A stretch of 6,372 nucleotides of DNA from Bacilli bacterium (lineage in GTDB: Bacteria; Bacillota_I; Bacilli_A; RF39; UBA660). Shown in pieces: positions 1 to 5,912 of the stretch; within the stretch, counting starts at the first letter, position 1; every line of letters begins with the position of its first letter. Made by a program: the position numbers and the translations under genes. Below the pieces are notes generated by a model, which saw nothing but the letters and a program-made list of their open reading frames with translations, had not been told where the DNA came from and did no database searches. The DNA is taken from positions 1 through 6,372 of the forward strand of contig JAFTYN010000122.1 in the NCBI GenBank assembly GCA_017461465.1. Reading direction: 5' to 3'.

Positions 1-897
1 TTAAATAATTTCATCAAATTCATAACCTAAAACCTCCATTTCATATATAAATACCTCTTCAAGTGTTAGTGGAATAAAATCTAATATTATTGGTTTCTTT
101 TTTTCTAATAGTTTTTTTGTTTTATTTTCTTTATCCCTAACAATCATAGTAGCAACGCTACCTATTTTCTTAAAGTTTAATACTTCTATATCTTTAAAAT
201 CATTCATATCAAAATCTTTATTTAAAGATATTTGAACCTTAATCATATCCGTCTTTAAAGTATTAATATCACTTTCAAAAAGTATACCGCCTTCATAAAT
301 TAACCCCAAGTTATCACATATATCTTCTAACTCTCTTAAATTGTGACTTGTCATTACTATAGTAGCATCATATTCTTCTAAATGTTTAGCTATAATTTTT
401 TTCATTAGACTTCTTACAACTGGATCAATACCATCAAAAGTTTCATCAAAAAACATGTATTTAGCTTTCGTTGCAAAAGCACAAATTAAAGCACATTGTC
501 TTTTCATTCCCTTTGAAAAAGTACTAATTTTCTTATTAATATCAAGTTTTAAGGTTTTTGCCAAATCTAATAAATATAGCATGTCGAAGTCTTTATACAT
601 AGCTTCATAAAATTTAGCCATATCAAGTAAACTATATCCTTGGCAAAAATATAAATCATCTGGCACAAATACCATTTTTTGTTTTAGAGATTCATTATCA
701 TAAACTAACTCATCATCTATGTATATTTCTCCACTATCAGGCTTAAAAACTCCATTAATAAGTCTTAATAAAGTTGATTTACCAGCCCCATTAGCTCCTA
801 CTAATCCATAGATACAATTACTTTCAATTTTACAGCTCAAATCTTTTAAAACATAATCTTTATCATATCTTTTAGATAAGTTTTCAACTCTAATCAT
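1..897 (-). CDS. ABC transporter ATP-binding protein, YtrB-like
   Basis: This is the cytoplasmic ATPase subunit of an ABC transporter, 298 residues and complete; its TAA stop is the first three bases of the window. Walker A is GANGAGKST (34-42). The signature is the degenerate FSKGMKRQ (127-134). Walker B plus catalytic Glu is YMFFDET (D151, E152), the D-loop is around D158 and the H-loop is H185. The usual Q-loop glutamine is replaced by the acidic stretch VPDD (78-81). About 85 residues follow the ATPase core and end in LTLEEVFIYEME, a tail I associate with YtrB-type ATPases encoded beside GntR-family repressors. The start is fixed by AGGAGG at 902-907, four bases before the ATG. It has its own consensus promoter with a palindromic operator. 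The membrane partner is not in the window and is probably the next gene to the left. Substrate is unknown; ABC ATPase is near certain, the YtrB link is inference. Confidence 0.93.
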   Translation of the reverse strand: MIRVENLSKRYDKDYVLKDLSCKIESNCIYGLVGANGAGKSTLLRLINGVFKPDSGEIYIDDELVYDNESLKQKMVFVPDDLYFCQGYSLLDMAKFYEAMYKDFDMLYLLDLAKTLKLDINKKISTFSKGMKRQCALICAFATKAKYMFFDETFDGIDPVVRSLMKKIIAKHLEEYDATIVMTSHNLRELEDICDNLGLIYEGGILFESDINTLKTDMIKVQISLNKDFDMNDFKDIEVLNFKKIGSVATMIVRDKENKTKKLLEKKKPIILDFIPLTLEEVFIYEMEVLGYEFDEII

Positions 898-907
898 ATT
901 TCCTCCT

Positions 908-932
908 ATTGTACTATTTGTGCTAGTACAAT
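908..932 (-). promoter_or_regulatory. Palindromic operator over the ABC ATPase start site
   Basis: A perfect 9-bp inverted repeat, ATTGTACTA-N7-TAGTACAAT, begins three bases downstream of the -10 box and covers the expected transcription start. It ends just before the AGGAGG ribosome binding site. Position and symmetry are those of a repressor operator for a dimeric protein. A GntR-family YtrA-type repressor is the likely binder because such proteins commonly control YtrB-like ABC operons in Firmicutes. That identity is inference, since no regulator gene is in the window. Confidence 0.7.
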
Positions 933-935
933 TTC

Positions 936-963
936 ATTATATCACTATATATGCTTTTGTCAA
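936..963 (-). promoter_or_regulatory. Promoter of the ABC ATPase gene (consensus -35 and -10)
   Basis: On the minus strand TTGACA (958-963) is followed after 16 bp by TATAAT (936-941). Both boxes match the housekeeping sigma-70/SigA consensus exactly. TGA directly precedes the -10, so it is also an extended -10. The -35 begins two bases past the U-tract of the upstream gene's terminator. A promoter this strong with an operator at +1 suggests expression set by repression rather than activation. Confidence 0.8.
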
Positions 964-964
964 T

Positions 965-992
965 AAAAAAAGTACATAAATTAATATGTACT
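965..992 (-). terminator. Rho-independent terminator of the papain-like gene
   Basis: Minus-strand transcript: an 8-bp stem AGTACATA/TATGTACT with a 6-base loop, followed by a run of U (A965-A970 on the plus strand). The stem is AT-rich and so weak. Its 5' arm starts inside the TAG stop codon (991-993) of the gene it ends. Confidence 0.65.
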
Positions 993-1527
993 ACTGCAAG
1001 TGATATTCTTTTAACCTTCCAACATAAGCAATTTCTTTATTTGAAAGCTCATCAAAATCTTTTGGTTTTACAAATTCAAATGGTTTATTAAATTTATAGA
1101 TAGAACTTTTATCTATAACTTCAGCTACAAACTGACTACAAACATAGTGGTTTTTACGCTTAATTTTAATTTTAAAGAATCTTAGTAAAAGTCCAATCAT
1201 ATCATAATTATATTTCCTTGGATTCTTCTCATACTCAGCTATAGTATCAACGAGTAATTGATATTTTTCTTCAGTTATCTTAAATTTATAAATACGGCAT
1301 TCTGTCTTATCGAATTTTTCAAAAAATTCACCATTCATGTTTTCAACAACAAACCCACCATTAAGAGGATTATTAACAGTTCTACGACCAAAACTATACA
1401 TTTTAGAGAAAGAATCATCCAATGAAATCATTACATGACTATATTCATATCTAGTTGCTAATCTTATAATTCTAGATGGGATAGTCCCTGAATGAGTTTG
1501 GATGATATAAAAAACTTTATTATCCAT
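991..1527 (-). CDS. Permuted papain-like (NlpC/P60-superfamily, YiiX-type) protein
   Basis: A 178-residue protein that I read as a permuted papain-fold hydrolase or acyltransferase. The order is His first, Cys last: YSHVMISLD (H31) near the N-terminus, VVEN (E62) as a possible third polar residue, and HYVCSQFVAEVI (C130) near the C-terminus. His before Cys is the hallmark of the circularly permuted NlpC/P60-like group (YiiX/DUF830 type), whose members act on amide, ester or lipid bonds; the substrate here is unknown. There is no signal peptide or membrane segment, so it appears cytoplasmic and is unlikely to be a secreted wall hydrolase. No Shine-Dalgarno lies in the roughly 20 bases before the ATG and no in-frame alternative start exists back to the TGA at 1552-1554. 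The gene begins four bases after a 25-codon ORF with a good ribosome binding site, suggesting coupled translation. Confidence 0.72.
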   Translation of the reverse strand: MDNKVFYIIQTHSGTIPSRIIRLATRYEYSHVMISLDDSFSKMYSFGRRTVNNPLNGGFVVENMNGEFFEKFDKTECRIYKFKITEEKYQLLVDTIAEYEKNPRKYNYDMIGLLLRFFKIKIKRKNHYVCSQFVAEVIDKSSIYKFNKPFEFVKPKDFDELSNKEIAYVGRLKEYHLQ

Positions 1528-1531
1528 AAGT

Positions 1532-1609
1532 TTAGTTACTATCTGTTTTGATCATTTCCTCTTTAATAACTTCACTTAAATCTTTTCGAATTTGTTTTTT
1601 CTTTGCCAT
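1532..1609 (-). CDS. 25-residue basic small ORF, leader of the papain-like gene
   Basis: A short ORF starting MAKKKQIRKDLSEVIK, 25 codons plus TAA, not matching any family I know. The N-terminus is very basic (five K/R in the first nine residues) and the remainder is Lys/Glu-rich and probably helical. AGGTGA (1615-1620) lies five bases before its ATG, and a promoter is found directly upstream. It is the first gene of the transcript that carries the papain-like gene, and its stop precedes that gene's ATG by four bases. It could be a real small protein or a leader peptide whose translation delivers ribosomes to the SD-less downstream start. The sequence supports translation; function is unknown. 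Confidence 0.55.
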   Translation of the reverse strand: MAKKKQIRKDLSEVIKEEMIKTDSN

Positions 1610-1629
1610 ATTTTTCACCTACCATATTA

Positions 1630-1659
1630 ATTATATATTGTTTTTAGAAAAATTGTCAA
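1630..1659 (-). promoter_or_regulatory. Promoter of the small ORF / papain-like unit
   Basis: TTGACA (1654-1659) and TATAAT (1630-1635), 18 bp apart on the minus strand, starting two bases after the stop codon of the glycosylase-family gene. The predicted transcript has a leader of only about a dozen bases before the small ORF. I see no terminator between the two genes, so readthrough from upstream is also possible. Confidence 0.68.
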
Positions 1660-1660
1660 A

Positions 1661-2233
1661 TTATTTTAATACCTCATCTATTATAGTCCTGATTTCTTTT
1701 AATCTTATGTTAACAAAATCAGGATGATCTTTTATCCACTTTTTATTAAGTGGTGATGGATGAGGTAAAACTATAGTAAGTTTATTGTTATATAAATTAT
1801 TTTTAAAGACTAAATCTTCAAAATTTTCCTGTGGAAAAAATACCTTTGCTGCTTTGGCACCTATAATAATATAAATATCATTTTCAATTAATTCTAGTTC
1901 CTTTTTTATCCATCTTTCAAAACAGCATTTTGGCGGGTTTTTATCACCACCATTTTTATCTTTTCCAGGATAACAATGCGCTAAAGCAGCGATATAAAAA
2001 TTATCTTTGTTATAAAATACTTCATCATCAATTTTATACCATTCATACTTAAGAGTTTTACCACTTGGATCTGTGAATGGCTTTAAGGTTTCACTCACTA
2101 TTCTAGAAGGTGCTTGACTAATTTGAACTATCTTAGAATTTTTATTTCCCCATACAACAGGGGCTGGAGTAAAACCAAAATCCCTTTCACAATAATTACA
2201 CTTTTTTATTTCTTCAATTAATTTATCAAACAT
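1661..2233 (-). CDS. Uracil-DNA glycosylase family protein with four-Cys (Fe-S) pattern
   Basis: A 190-residue single-domain member of the uracil-DNA glycosylase superfamily, which removes damaged bases, typically uracil, at the start of base-excision repair. C12-x2-C15 at the N-terminus plus C87 and C103 (or C104), 15 or 16 residues apart, match the iron-sulphur ligand layout of family 4 enzymes. The motif I position reads ISQAPSRI (38-45), with Gln where family 4 has the Glu of GEAPG. Motif II reads LPHPSPLNKKW (156-166), closer to the HPSPL of families 1 and 2. This mixture means activity and substrate should not be assumed. The ATG follows the mgtE stop by one base, with only a weak AGGG (2242-2245) inside the last mgtE codons, so translation is probably coupled. 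Family confident, specificity not. Confidence 0.82.
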   Translation of the reverse strand: MFDKLIEEIKKCNYCERDFGFTPAPVVWGNKNSKIVQISQAPSRIVSETLKPFTDPSGKTLKYEWYKIDDEVFYNKDNFYIAALAHCYPGKDKNGGDKNPPKCCFERWIKKELELIENDIYIIIGAKAAKVFFPQENFEDLVFKNNLYNNKLTIVLPHPSPLNKKWIKDHPDFVNIRLKEIRTIIDEVLK

Positions 2234-2234
2234 A

Positions 2235-3572
2235 TTATAACCCTAACATAATAGTTGCTATAGTGAAATATGCCACTAAAGATATTGCATCTACTATAGT
2301 AGTAATAAAAGGGCTAGCCATTACTGCTGGGTCAAAGCCAATTCTTTTAGCCGCAATAGGAAGCATACAGCCAACCATTTTTGCTATTATTACAGTAATA
2401 ACTAAAGTTAAAGAAACAACCGCAGCTATAGTTATAGTTACTTTATCAATAACTAGCATCTTAACAAAATTAATTGCGGCTAGTGTAATACCTGCTAAAA
2501 TTGATACCAATATTTCTTTTAATAAAACCTTTAATGAGTCTTTATATTCAATTTCATTTAATGAAAGTCCTCTTATTACGGTAACAGAAGATTGCCCTCC
2601 TGCATTACCACCTGTATTCATAATCATTGGAATAAATGATGTTAATATTACATATGAAGCTAATGCAGCCTCATAGTTTTCGATAATTTTACCTGTGAAT
2701 GTAGCAGATATCATTAAAAATAATAACCATAAAATTCTTTGTTTATAGGTTTCTAAAACTGAAGTTCTTAAGTATGGCTTATCACTTGGACTGATAGCAG
2801 CCATCTTTTCAATATCTTCTGTTGTCTCTTCATTAATAATATCAACAACATCATCTACTGTAATAACACCAACTAATCTATTTTCACTATCAACAACTGG
2901 CATTACAGTTAAATTATACTTAGTAAATTTGCTTGCAACTTCTTCTTGGTCTTCATATGTGTAAGATGAAATTACTTTGTCATCCATTATATCTTCAATA
3001 ATAGTATCAGATTTATTAAATAATAAATCTTTAAGTTCTATAGTGCCTAATAACTTTCTTGATTTATCAAGTATAAAACAGACATCAATGGTCTCTTTAT
3101 CCATACCTTCTTTTCTTACTTTATTAATTGCTTGTTCTATTGTTATATTTGCCTTTAAATCAAGAAAATCATTATTCATTATTGAACCAGCTGAATTAAC
3201 TGGATATTTAAGTAAATAATTAATATCTTTTCTAGTTTCAGCAGTAGTATTAGCTAAAATTTTAGTTACAACATTGGCAGGCATTTCTTCAACTAAATCA
3301 ACAGCATCATCTGCTTCTAGATTATCAATTATTAAACCAGCTTCCTTATTAGAAAGTAACATAATTAAATCTTGTTGTAAATCAATAGGTAACTCAACAA
3401 AAACATCAGCCGCAATATCTTTTGGAAGTAATCTAAAGATTTTAATTTGTTCTTGTTCATCAGACAAATCTTCAATAATTTCTGCTATATCTACTTCATT
3501 TAATTCTGCTATTTCTAATTTTAAGTTCTTATAATCTCTTGCTTCAATTAATTCTTTTATTTTATTAACCAT
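2235..3572 (-). CDS. mgtE: Magnesium transporter MgtE
   Basis: A 445-residue MgtE-type Mg2+ channel of the cytoplasmic membrane, normal length for the family. Order: an acidic helical N domain (about 1-130, with repeated LPxDxxxD/LVEEMP-like segments), two CBS domains (about 131-250, including LLGTIELKDLL and LVGVITVDDVV), a connecting helix, then five membrane segments (about 278-445). Family signatures are PMIMNTGGNAGGQSS (315-329) and FDPAVMASPF (413-422). D428 in TTIVDAIS, judged by distance from the C-terminus, probably matches the pore aspartate of the Thermus channel. AAGGAGGG (3578-3585) lies five bases before the ATG. The gene has an extended -10 promoter and a leader too short for an M-box, so control is likely by Mg2+ gating of the N/CBS domains (known for the family). 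It is followed by the glycosylase gene in one operon. Confidence 0.96.
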   Translation of the reverse strand: MVNKIKELIEARDYKNLKLEIAELNEVDIAEIIEDLSDEQEQIKIFRLLPKDIAADVFVELPIDLQQDLIMLLSNKEAGLIIDNLEADDAVDLVEEMPANVVTKILANTTAETRKDINYLLKYPVNSAGSIMNNDFLDLKANITIEQAINKVRKEGMDKETIDVCFILDKSRKLLGTIELKDLLFNKSDTIIEDIMDDKVISSYTYEDQEEVASKFTKYNLTVMPVVDSENRLVGVITVDDVVDIINEETTEDIEKMAAISPSDKPYLRTSVLETYKQRILWLLFLMISATFTGKIIENYEAALASYVILTSFIPMIMNTGGNAGGQSSVTVIRGLSLNEIEYKDSLKVLLKEILVSILAGITLAAINFVKMLVIDKVTITIAAVVSLTLVITVIIAKMVGCMLPIAAKRIGFDPAVMASPFITTIVDAISLVAYFTIATIMLGL

Positions 3573-3604
3573 AATATCCCTCCTTATCTTCCACCTGCAC
3601 TGCT

Positions 3605-3613
3605 ATTATAACA
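3605..3613 (-). promoter_or_regulatory. Extended -10 promoter of mgtE
   Basis: TGTTATAAT on the minus strand: TG, one base, then a perfect TATAAT (3605-3610). No TTGACA lies at the right distance; the expected -35 falls in the U-tract of the enolase terminator. The leader to the mgtE ATG would be about 25 bases. Confidence 0.6.
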
Positions 3614-3626
3614 CCATAATTCAAAT

Positions 3627-3651
3627 AAAAAAAGAAGTTTTTTAAACTTCT
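3627..3651 (-). terminator. Rho-independent terminator of enolase
   Basis: Transcript stem AGAAGTTT/AAACTTCT (8 bp, 3-base loop) followed by a U-tract (A3627-A3633 on the plus strand). The enolase TAA (3642-3644) lies at the loop, so the last codons form the 5' arm. Confidence 0.75.
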
Positions 3652-4877
3652 CTTTCTAGTTCTTCTTCAATTCTCATTAATTGATTATATTTACAAATTC
3701 TATCAGTTCTAGACATAGAACCAGTCTTAATTTGTCCTAAGTCTAAACCTACTGCTAAATCTGCAATTGTTGTATCTTCAGTTTCACCACTACGATGTGA
3801 AATTACTGTATTATAACCATTAGCTTTAGCAAGTTCGATAGTTTCAATAGTTTCAGTTATTGTACCAATTTGGTTAACCTTTAATAAAATAGCATTACCA
3901 GCTTTATTATCAATTCCCATTTGTAAGCATTTTTTATTAGTTACAAATAAATCATCACCAACTAATTGAATCTTATCTCCTAATCTTTCAGTAATTAATT
4001 TGAATCCATCCCAGTCATTTTCATCAACCGGATCTTCAATAGAAATGATTGGATATTTACTGCATAACTCTTCATAAAATTCAATTAATTCTTCTGTAGT
4101 TAAACTTCTATTTTCACCAGCAAGTACATATTTACCATCTTTATAGAATTCAGAAGCAGCTACATCAATAGCAATAAATACGTCCTTTCCTGGCTCATAT
4201 CCTGCTTTATTTATAGCTTCCATAATTAATTCAAAGCCTTCAGTATTACTTTGTAAGTCTGGCGCAAAACCACCTTCATCACCTACACCTGTTGCAAGTT
4301 TCTTTGAATTTAAAACTTTCTTTAAATTATGGAATACTTCAGCGCCAATTCTTACTCTATCATGAATAGTTCTAGCTTCAGGAACAATCATGAATTCTTG
4401 AAAATCAAGCTTATTATCAGCATGTGCTCCACCATTAATTATATTCATCATTGGTCTTGGTAAAGTTTTACCATCACCTACATATTTATACAAAGGCATA
4501 TTTTTTTCATTAGCTGAAGCTTTTAAAGCAGCCATAGAAATACCTAATATTGCGTTAGCACCAAATTTTGATTTAGTTTCTGTTCCATCTAACTCAATCA
4601 TTGCATAATCAAGGGCTTTTTGATCTGAAGCTTCCATACCAATAACTAAATCTCTAAGTTCAGTATTTACGTGTTTAACTGCTTCTAAAACACCCTTTCC
4701 CATAAATCTAGAACCACCATCACGAAGTTCAAGTGCTTCTCTTTCTCCAGTAGAAGCTCCAGATGGAACAGCAGCTCTACCAAAAGCGCCACTTTCTAAA
4801 TAAACATCTACTTCTACAGTAGGATTACCTCTAGAATCTAGTATTTCTCTACCTATAACATTTGTAATTTTTGACAT
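3642..4877 (-). CDS. eno: Enolase (phosphopyruvate hydratase)
   Basis: A glycolytic enzyme interconverting 2-phosphoglycerate and phosphoenolpyruvate in the cytoplasm. It has 411 residues, slightly shorter than the usual 425-435 of bacterial enolases. The N-terminal domain holds the mobile loop PSGASTGEREALELRD (S39). The barrel domain holds GGAHADN (H152), QEFMIVPEA, GVGDEGGFAPD (catalytic E201), Mg2+ ligands D238, E281 and D308, the catalytic Lys in LLKVNQIGT (K333), SHRSGETEDTTIADLAV (H361, R362) and QIKTGSMSRTDR (K384). All expected catalytic residues are present. One local difference is IEDPVDENDW (280-289) where Bacillus has IEDGLDENDW. AGGTGAT (4881-4887) precedes the ATG. It is a single-gene unit with its own extended -10 promoter and terminator; the other glycolytic genes (gap, pgk, tpi, gpm) are not next to it. 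Confidence 0.98.
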   Translation of the reverse strand: MSKITNVIGREILDSRGNPTVEVDVYLESGAFGRAAVPSGASTGEREALELRDGGSRFMGKGVLEAVKHVNTELRDLVIGMEASDQKALDYAMIELDGTETKSKFGANAILGISMAALKASANEKNMPLYKYVGDGKTLPRPMMNIINGGAHADNKLDFQEFMIVPEARTIHDRVRIGAEVFHNLKKVLNSKKLATGVGDEGGFAPDLQSNTEGFELIMEAINKAGYEPGKDVFIAIDVAASEFYKDGKYVLAGENRSLTTEELIEFYEELCSKYPIISIEDPVDENDWDGFKLITERLGDKIQLVGDDLFVTNKKCLQMGIDNKAGNAILLKVNQIGTITETIETIELAKANGYNTVISHRSGETEDTTIADLAVGLDLGQIKTGSMSRTDRICKYNQLMRIEEELEREV

Positions 4878-4919
4878 AATATCACCTCTCCATGTTCATA
4901 TCCATATAATTACACATAA

Positions 4920-4928
4920 ATTATAACA
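4920..4928 (-). promoter_or_regulatory. Extended -10 promoter of enolase
   Basis: TGTTATAAT on the minus strand with TATAAT at 4920-4925, in the longer context TGTGTTATAAT that recurs upstream of the exporter gene. There is no clear TTGACA at 16-18 bp. It lies just past the terminator of the upstream gene, with a predicted leader of about 35-40 bases. Confidence 0.62.
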
Positions 4929-4948
4929 CAAATATGTTAATAAGAAAC

Positions 4949-4972
4949 AAAAAAAGACTTTAAAAGTCTTTT
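4949..4972 (-). terminator. Rho-independent terminator of the metal exporter gene
   Basis: Transcript stem AAAAGACTT/AAGTCTTTT (9 bp, 3-base loop) running into seven U (A4949-A4955 on the plus strand). The 5' arm begins inside the TAA stop codon (4971-4973). Confidence 0.78.
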
Positions 4973-5819
4973 ATATCGTAATGCCTACTAAATTAAATAA
5001 AATACCAAATATAACACCTATAATATAAATGGTTCCTAAAATCATCATATTTTCTTTTAAATCACTATTTACTTTAAATAAAATTAAAATAGATATTCCA
5101 CTACCAGTAAGAAGACCTGCTAGCATAGAACCAAAACTAATTACATTATTAACATATAGTTCAGTTATAACAACACTTCCAGCACAGTTAGGAATTAAAC
5201 CTATAATACTAGATAAAAATGGAGTAAAAATATTACCATTTAATAATAGATTAGAAATCTTATCTTCACCAATCTCATGTATAAATATATGAAGAACAAA
5301 AGAAACTAGAAAAATAAAACTAAATGTTTTTAATGTATGAATTAAACTAGACTTAATTATACTATTTTCACAATGACAATGTTCATTTTCACATAATTCT
5401 TGTACATCTATCTTTGTATGTTTATTTTTCTTTCTAAAAATAAAATCTATAATAAAGCCACATATTATTCCAATAATAACTTTAATTAATAATATTATTA
5501 AAATTTTAGAAAATGGCATTCCTTCACTTATTAAAACTGGAAGCATTTCATCACTGGTTGATAAATAAATAGCAATTAATGTTCCTATAGTAATTATATT
5601 AGTAGCATATAGATTAGTAGCCATAACTCCAAGCCCACACTGAGGAGTTGCTCCTAATATACCACCAATAATAGGACCGTATTTTTTTGTCTTAGTAAGC
5701 ATTTTTATACTTTTTTTACTAGCTTTATGCTCAATAAATTCTATAATTAAGAAAGTAATTAATAAAAATGGTAACAAATTTAATGATTCAAATAAAGTAT
5801 CAAGTAATATATGTTTCAT
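4971..5819 (-). CDS. Putative heavy-metal/manganese exporter, ArsP_2 (10-TM) family
   Basis: An integral membrane protein of 282 residues from the chosen start. It matches what I know of the ArsP_2 'putative 10TM heavy-metal exporter' family, variously annotated as arsenic efflux protein or putative manganese transporter; substrate is not settled. Two hydrophobic halves carry related motifs: GATPQCGLGV followed by LYATN (56-74), and GLIPNCAGSV followed by LYVNN (207-225). A hydrophilic central region (about 129-155) carries C143, H147, C148, H149 and C150, a likely metal-binding loop. I start at the ATG at 5817-5819 because GGAGGAA (5826-5832) precedes it by about seven bases and the protein then opens MKHILLDTLFESLNLLPF, straight into the first helix. 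The in-frame ATG ten codons upstream (5847-5849) has no ribosome binding site. Single-gene unit with its own promoter and terminator. Confidence 0.85.
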   Translation of the reverse strand: MKHILLDTLFESLNLLPFLLITFLIIEFIEHKASKKSIKMLTKTKKYGPIIGGILGATPQCGLGVMATNLYATNIITIGTLIAIYLSTSDEMLPVLISEGMPFSKILIILLIKVIIGIICGFIIDFIFRKKNKHTKIDVQELCENEHCHCENSIIKSSLIHTLKTFSFIFLVSFVLHIFIHEIGEDKISNLLLNGNIFTPFLSSIIGLIPNCAGSVVITELYVNNVISFGSMLAGLLTGSGISILILFKVNSDLKENMMILGTIYIIGVIFGILFNLVGITI

Positions 5820-5825
5820 TTTACT

Positions 5826-5832
5826 TTCCTCC
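5826..5832 (-). promoter_or_regulatory. Ribosome binding site deciding the exporter start
   Basis: GGAGGAA on the minus strand, about seven bases before the ATG at 5817-5819. This site lies inside the ORF if the upstream ATG (5847-5849) is used, and that upstream ATG has no comparable site, so it supports the shorter 282-residue protein. Confidence 0.75.
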
Positions 5833-5853
5833 ATTTCAAAACAACGCAACTAG

Positions 5854-5862
5854 ATTATAACA
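5854..5862 (-). promoter_or_regulatory. Extended -10 promoter of the metal exporter gene
   Basis: TGTTATAAT on the minus strand, TATAAT at 5854-5859, in the same TGTGTTATAAT context as enolase. The -35 region is only T-rich. The predicted start near 5847 falls on or just past the upstream ATG, which further argues for the internal start. The leader of about 28 bases leaves no room for a metal-sensing riboswitch. Confidence 0.62.
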
Positions 5863-5868
5863 CAATAT

Positions 5869-5899
5869 AAAAAAAATAAAAATAATAAATTAATATTAT
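5869..5899 (-). terminator. Possible weak terminator after the 54-residue gene
   Basis: Transcript stem ATAATA/TATTAT (6 bp, all A-U, 6-base loop) followed by U4-A-U8. The U-tract is good but the stem has no G-C pair, so termination may be inefficient and some readthrough into the exporter gene is plausible. Confidence 0.35.
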
Positions 5900-5912
5900 C
5901 TTTATTTCTAAG

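Noticed and set aside
1641..1657. Possible terminator after the glycosylase gene (T-run and A-run)
   Set aside because: The two runs are only two bases apart, leaving no stable loop, and no U-tract follows; it is simply the promoter spacer.
2263..2676. Plus-strand open frame of 137 codons
   Set aside because: Antisense shadow of the mgtE membrane domain: Ile/Thr/Ala-rich low-complexity translation, no SD, and the minus strand is unambiguous.
2977..3534. Two plus-strand open frames of 80 and 86 codons
   Set aside because: Ser/Ile-rich shadows of the mgtE N and CBS domains with no ribosome binding sites.
5029..5292. Plus-strand open frame of 87 codons
   Set aside because: Shadow of the hydrophobic exporter gene; no SD and no recognisable protein features.
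5820..5849. Ten-codon N-terminal extension of the exporter (MRCFEMEESK)
   Set aside because: No SD before that ATG, the SD for the internal ATG lies inside it, and the predicted transcription start falls at about the same place.
5850..5912. Possible manganese riboswitch (yybP-ykoY) before the exporter
   Set aside because: The region is nearly all A/T and the leader from the -10 to the SD is too short; no conserved riboswitch core seen.
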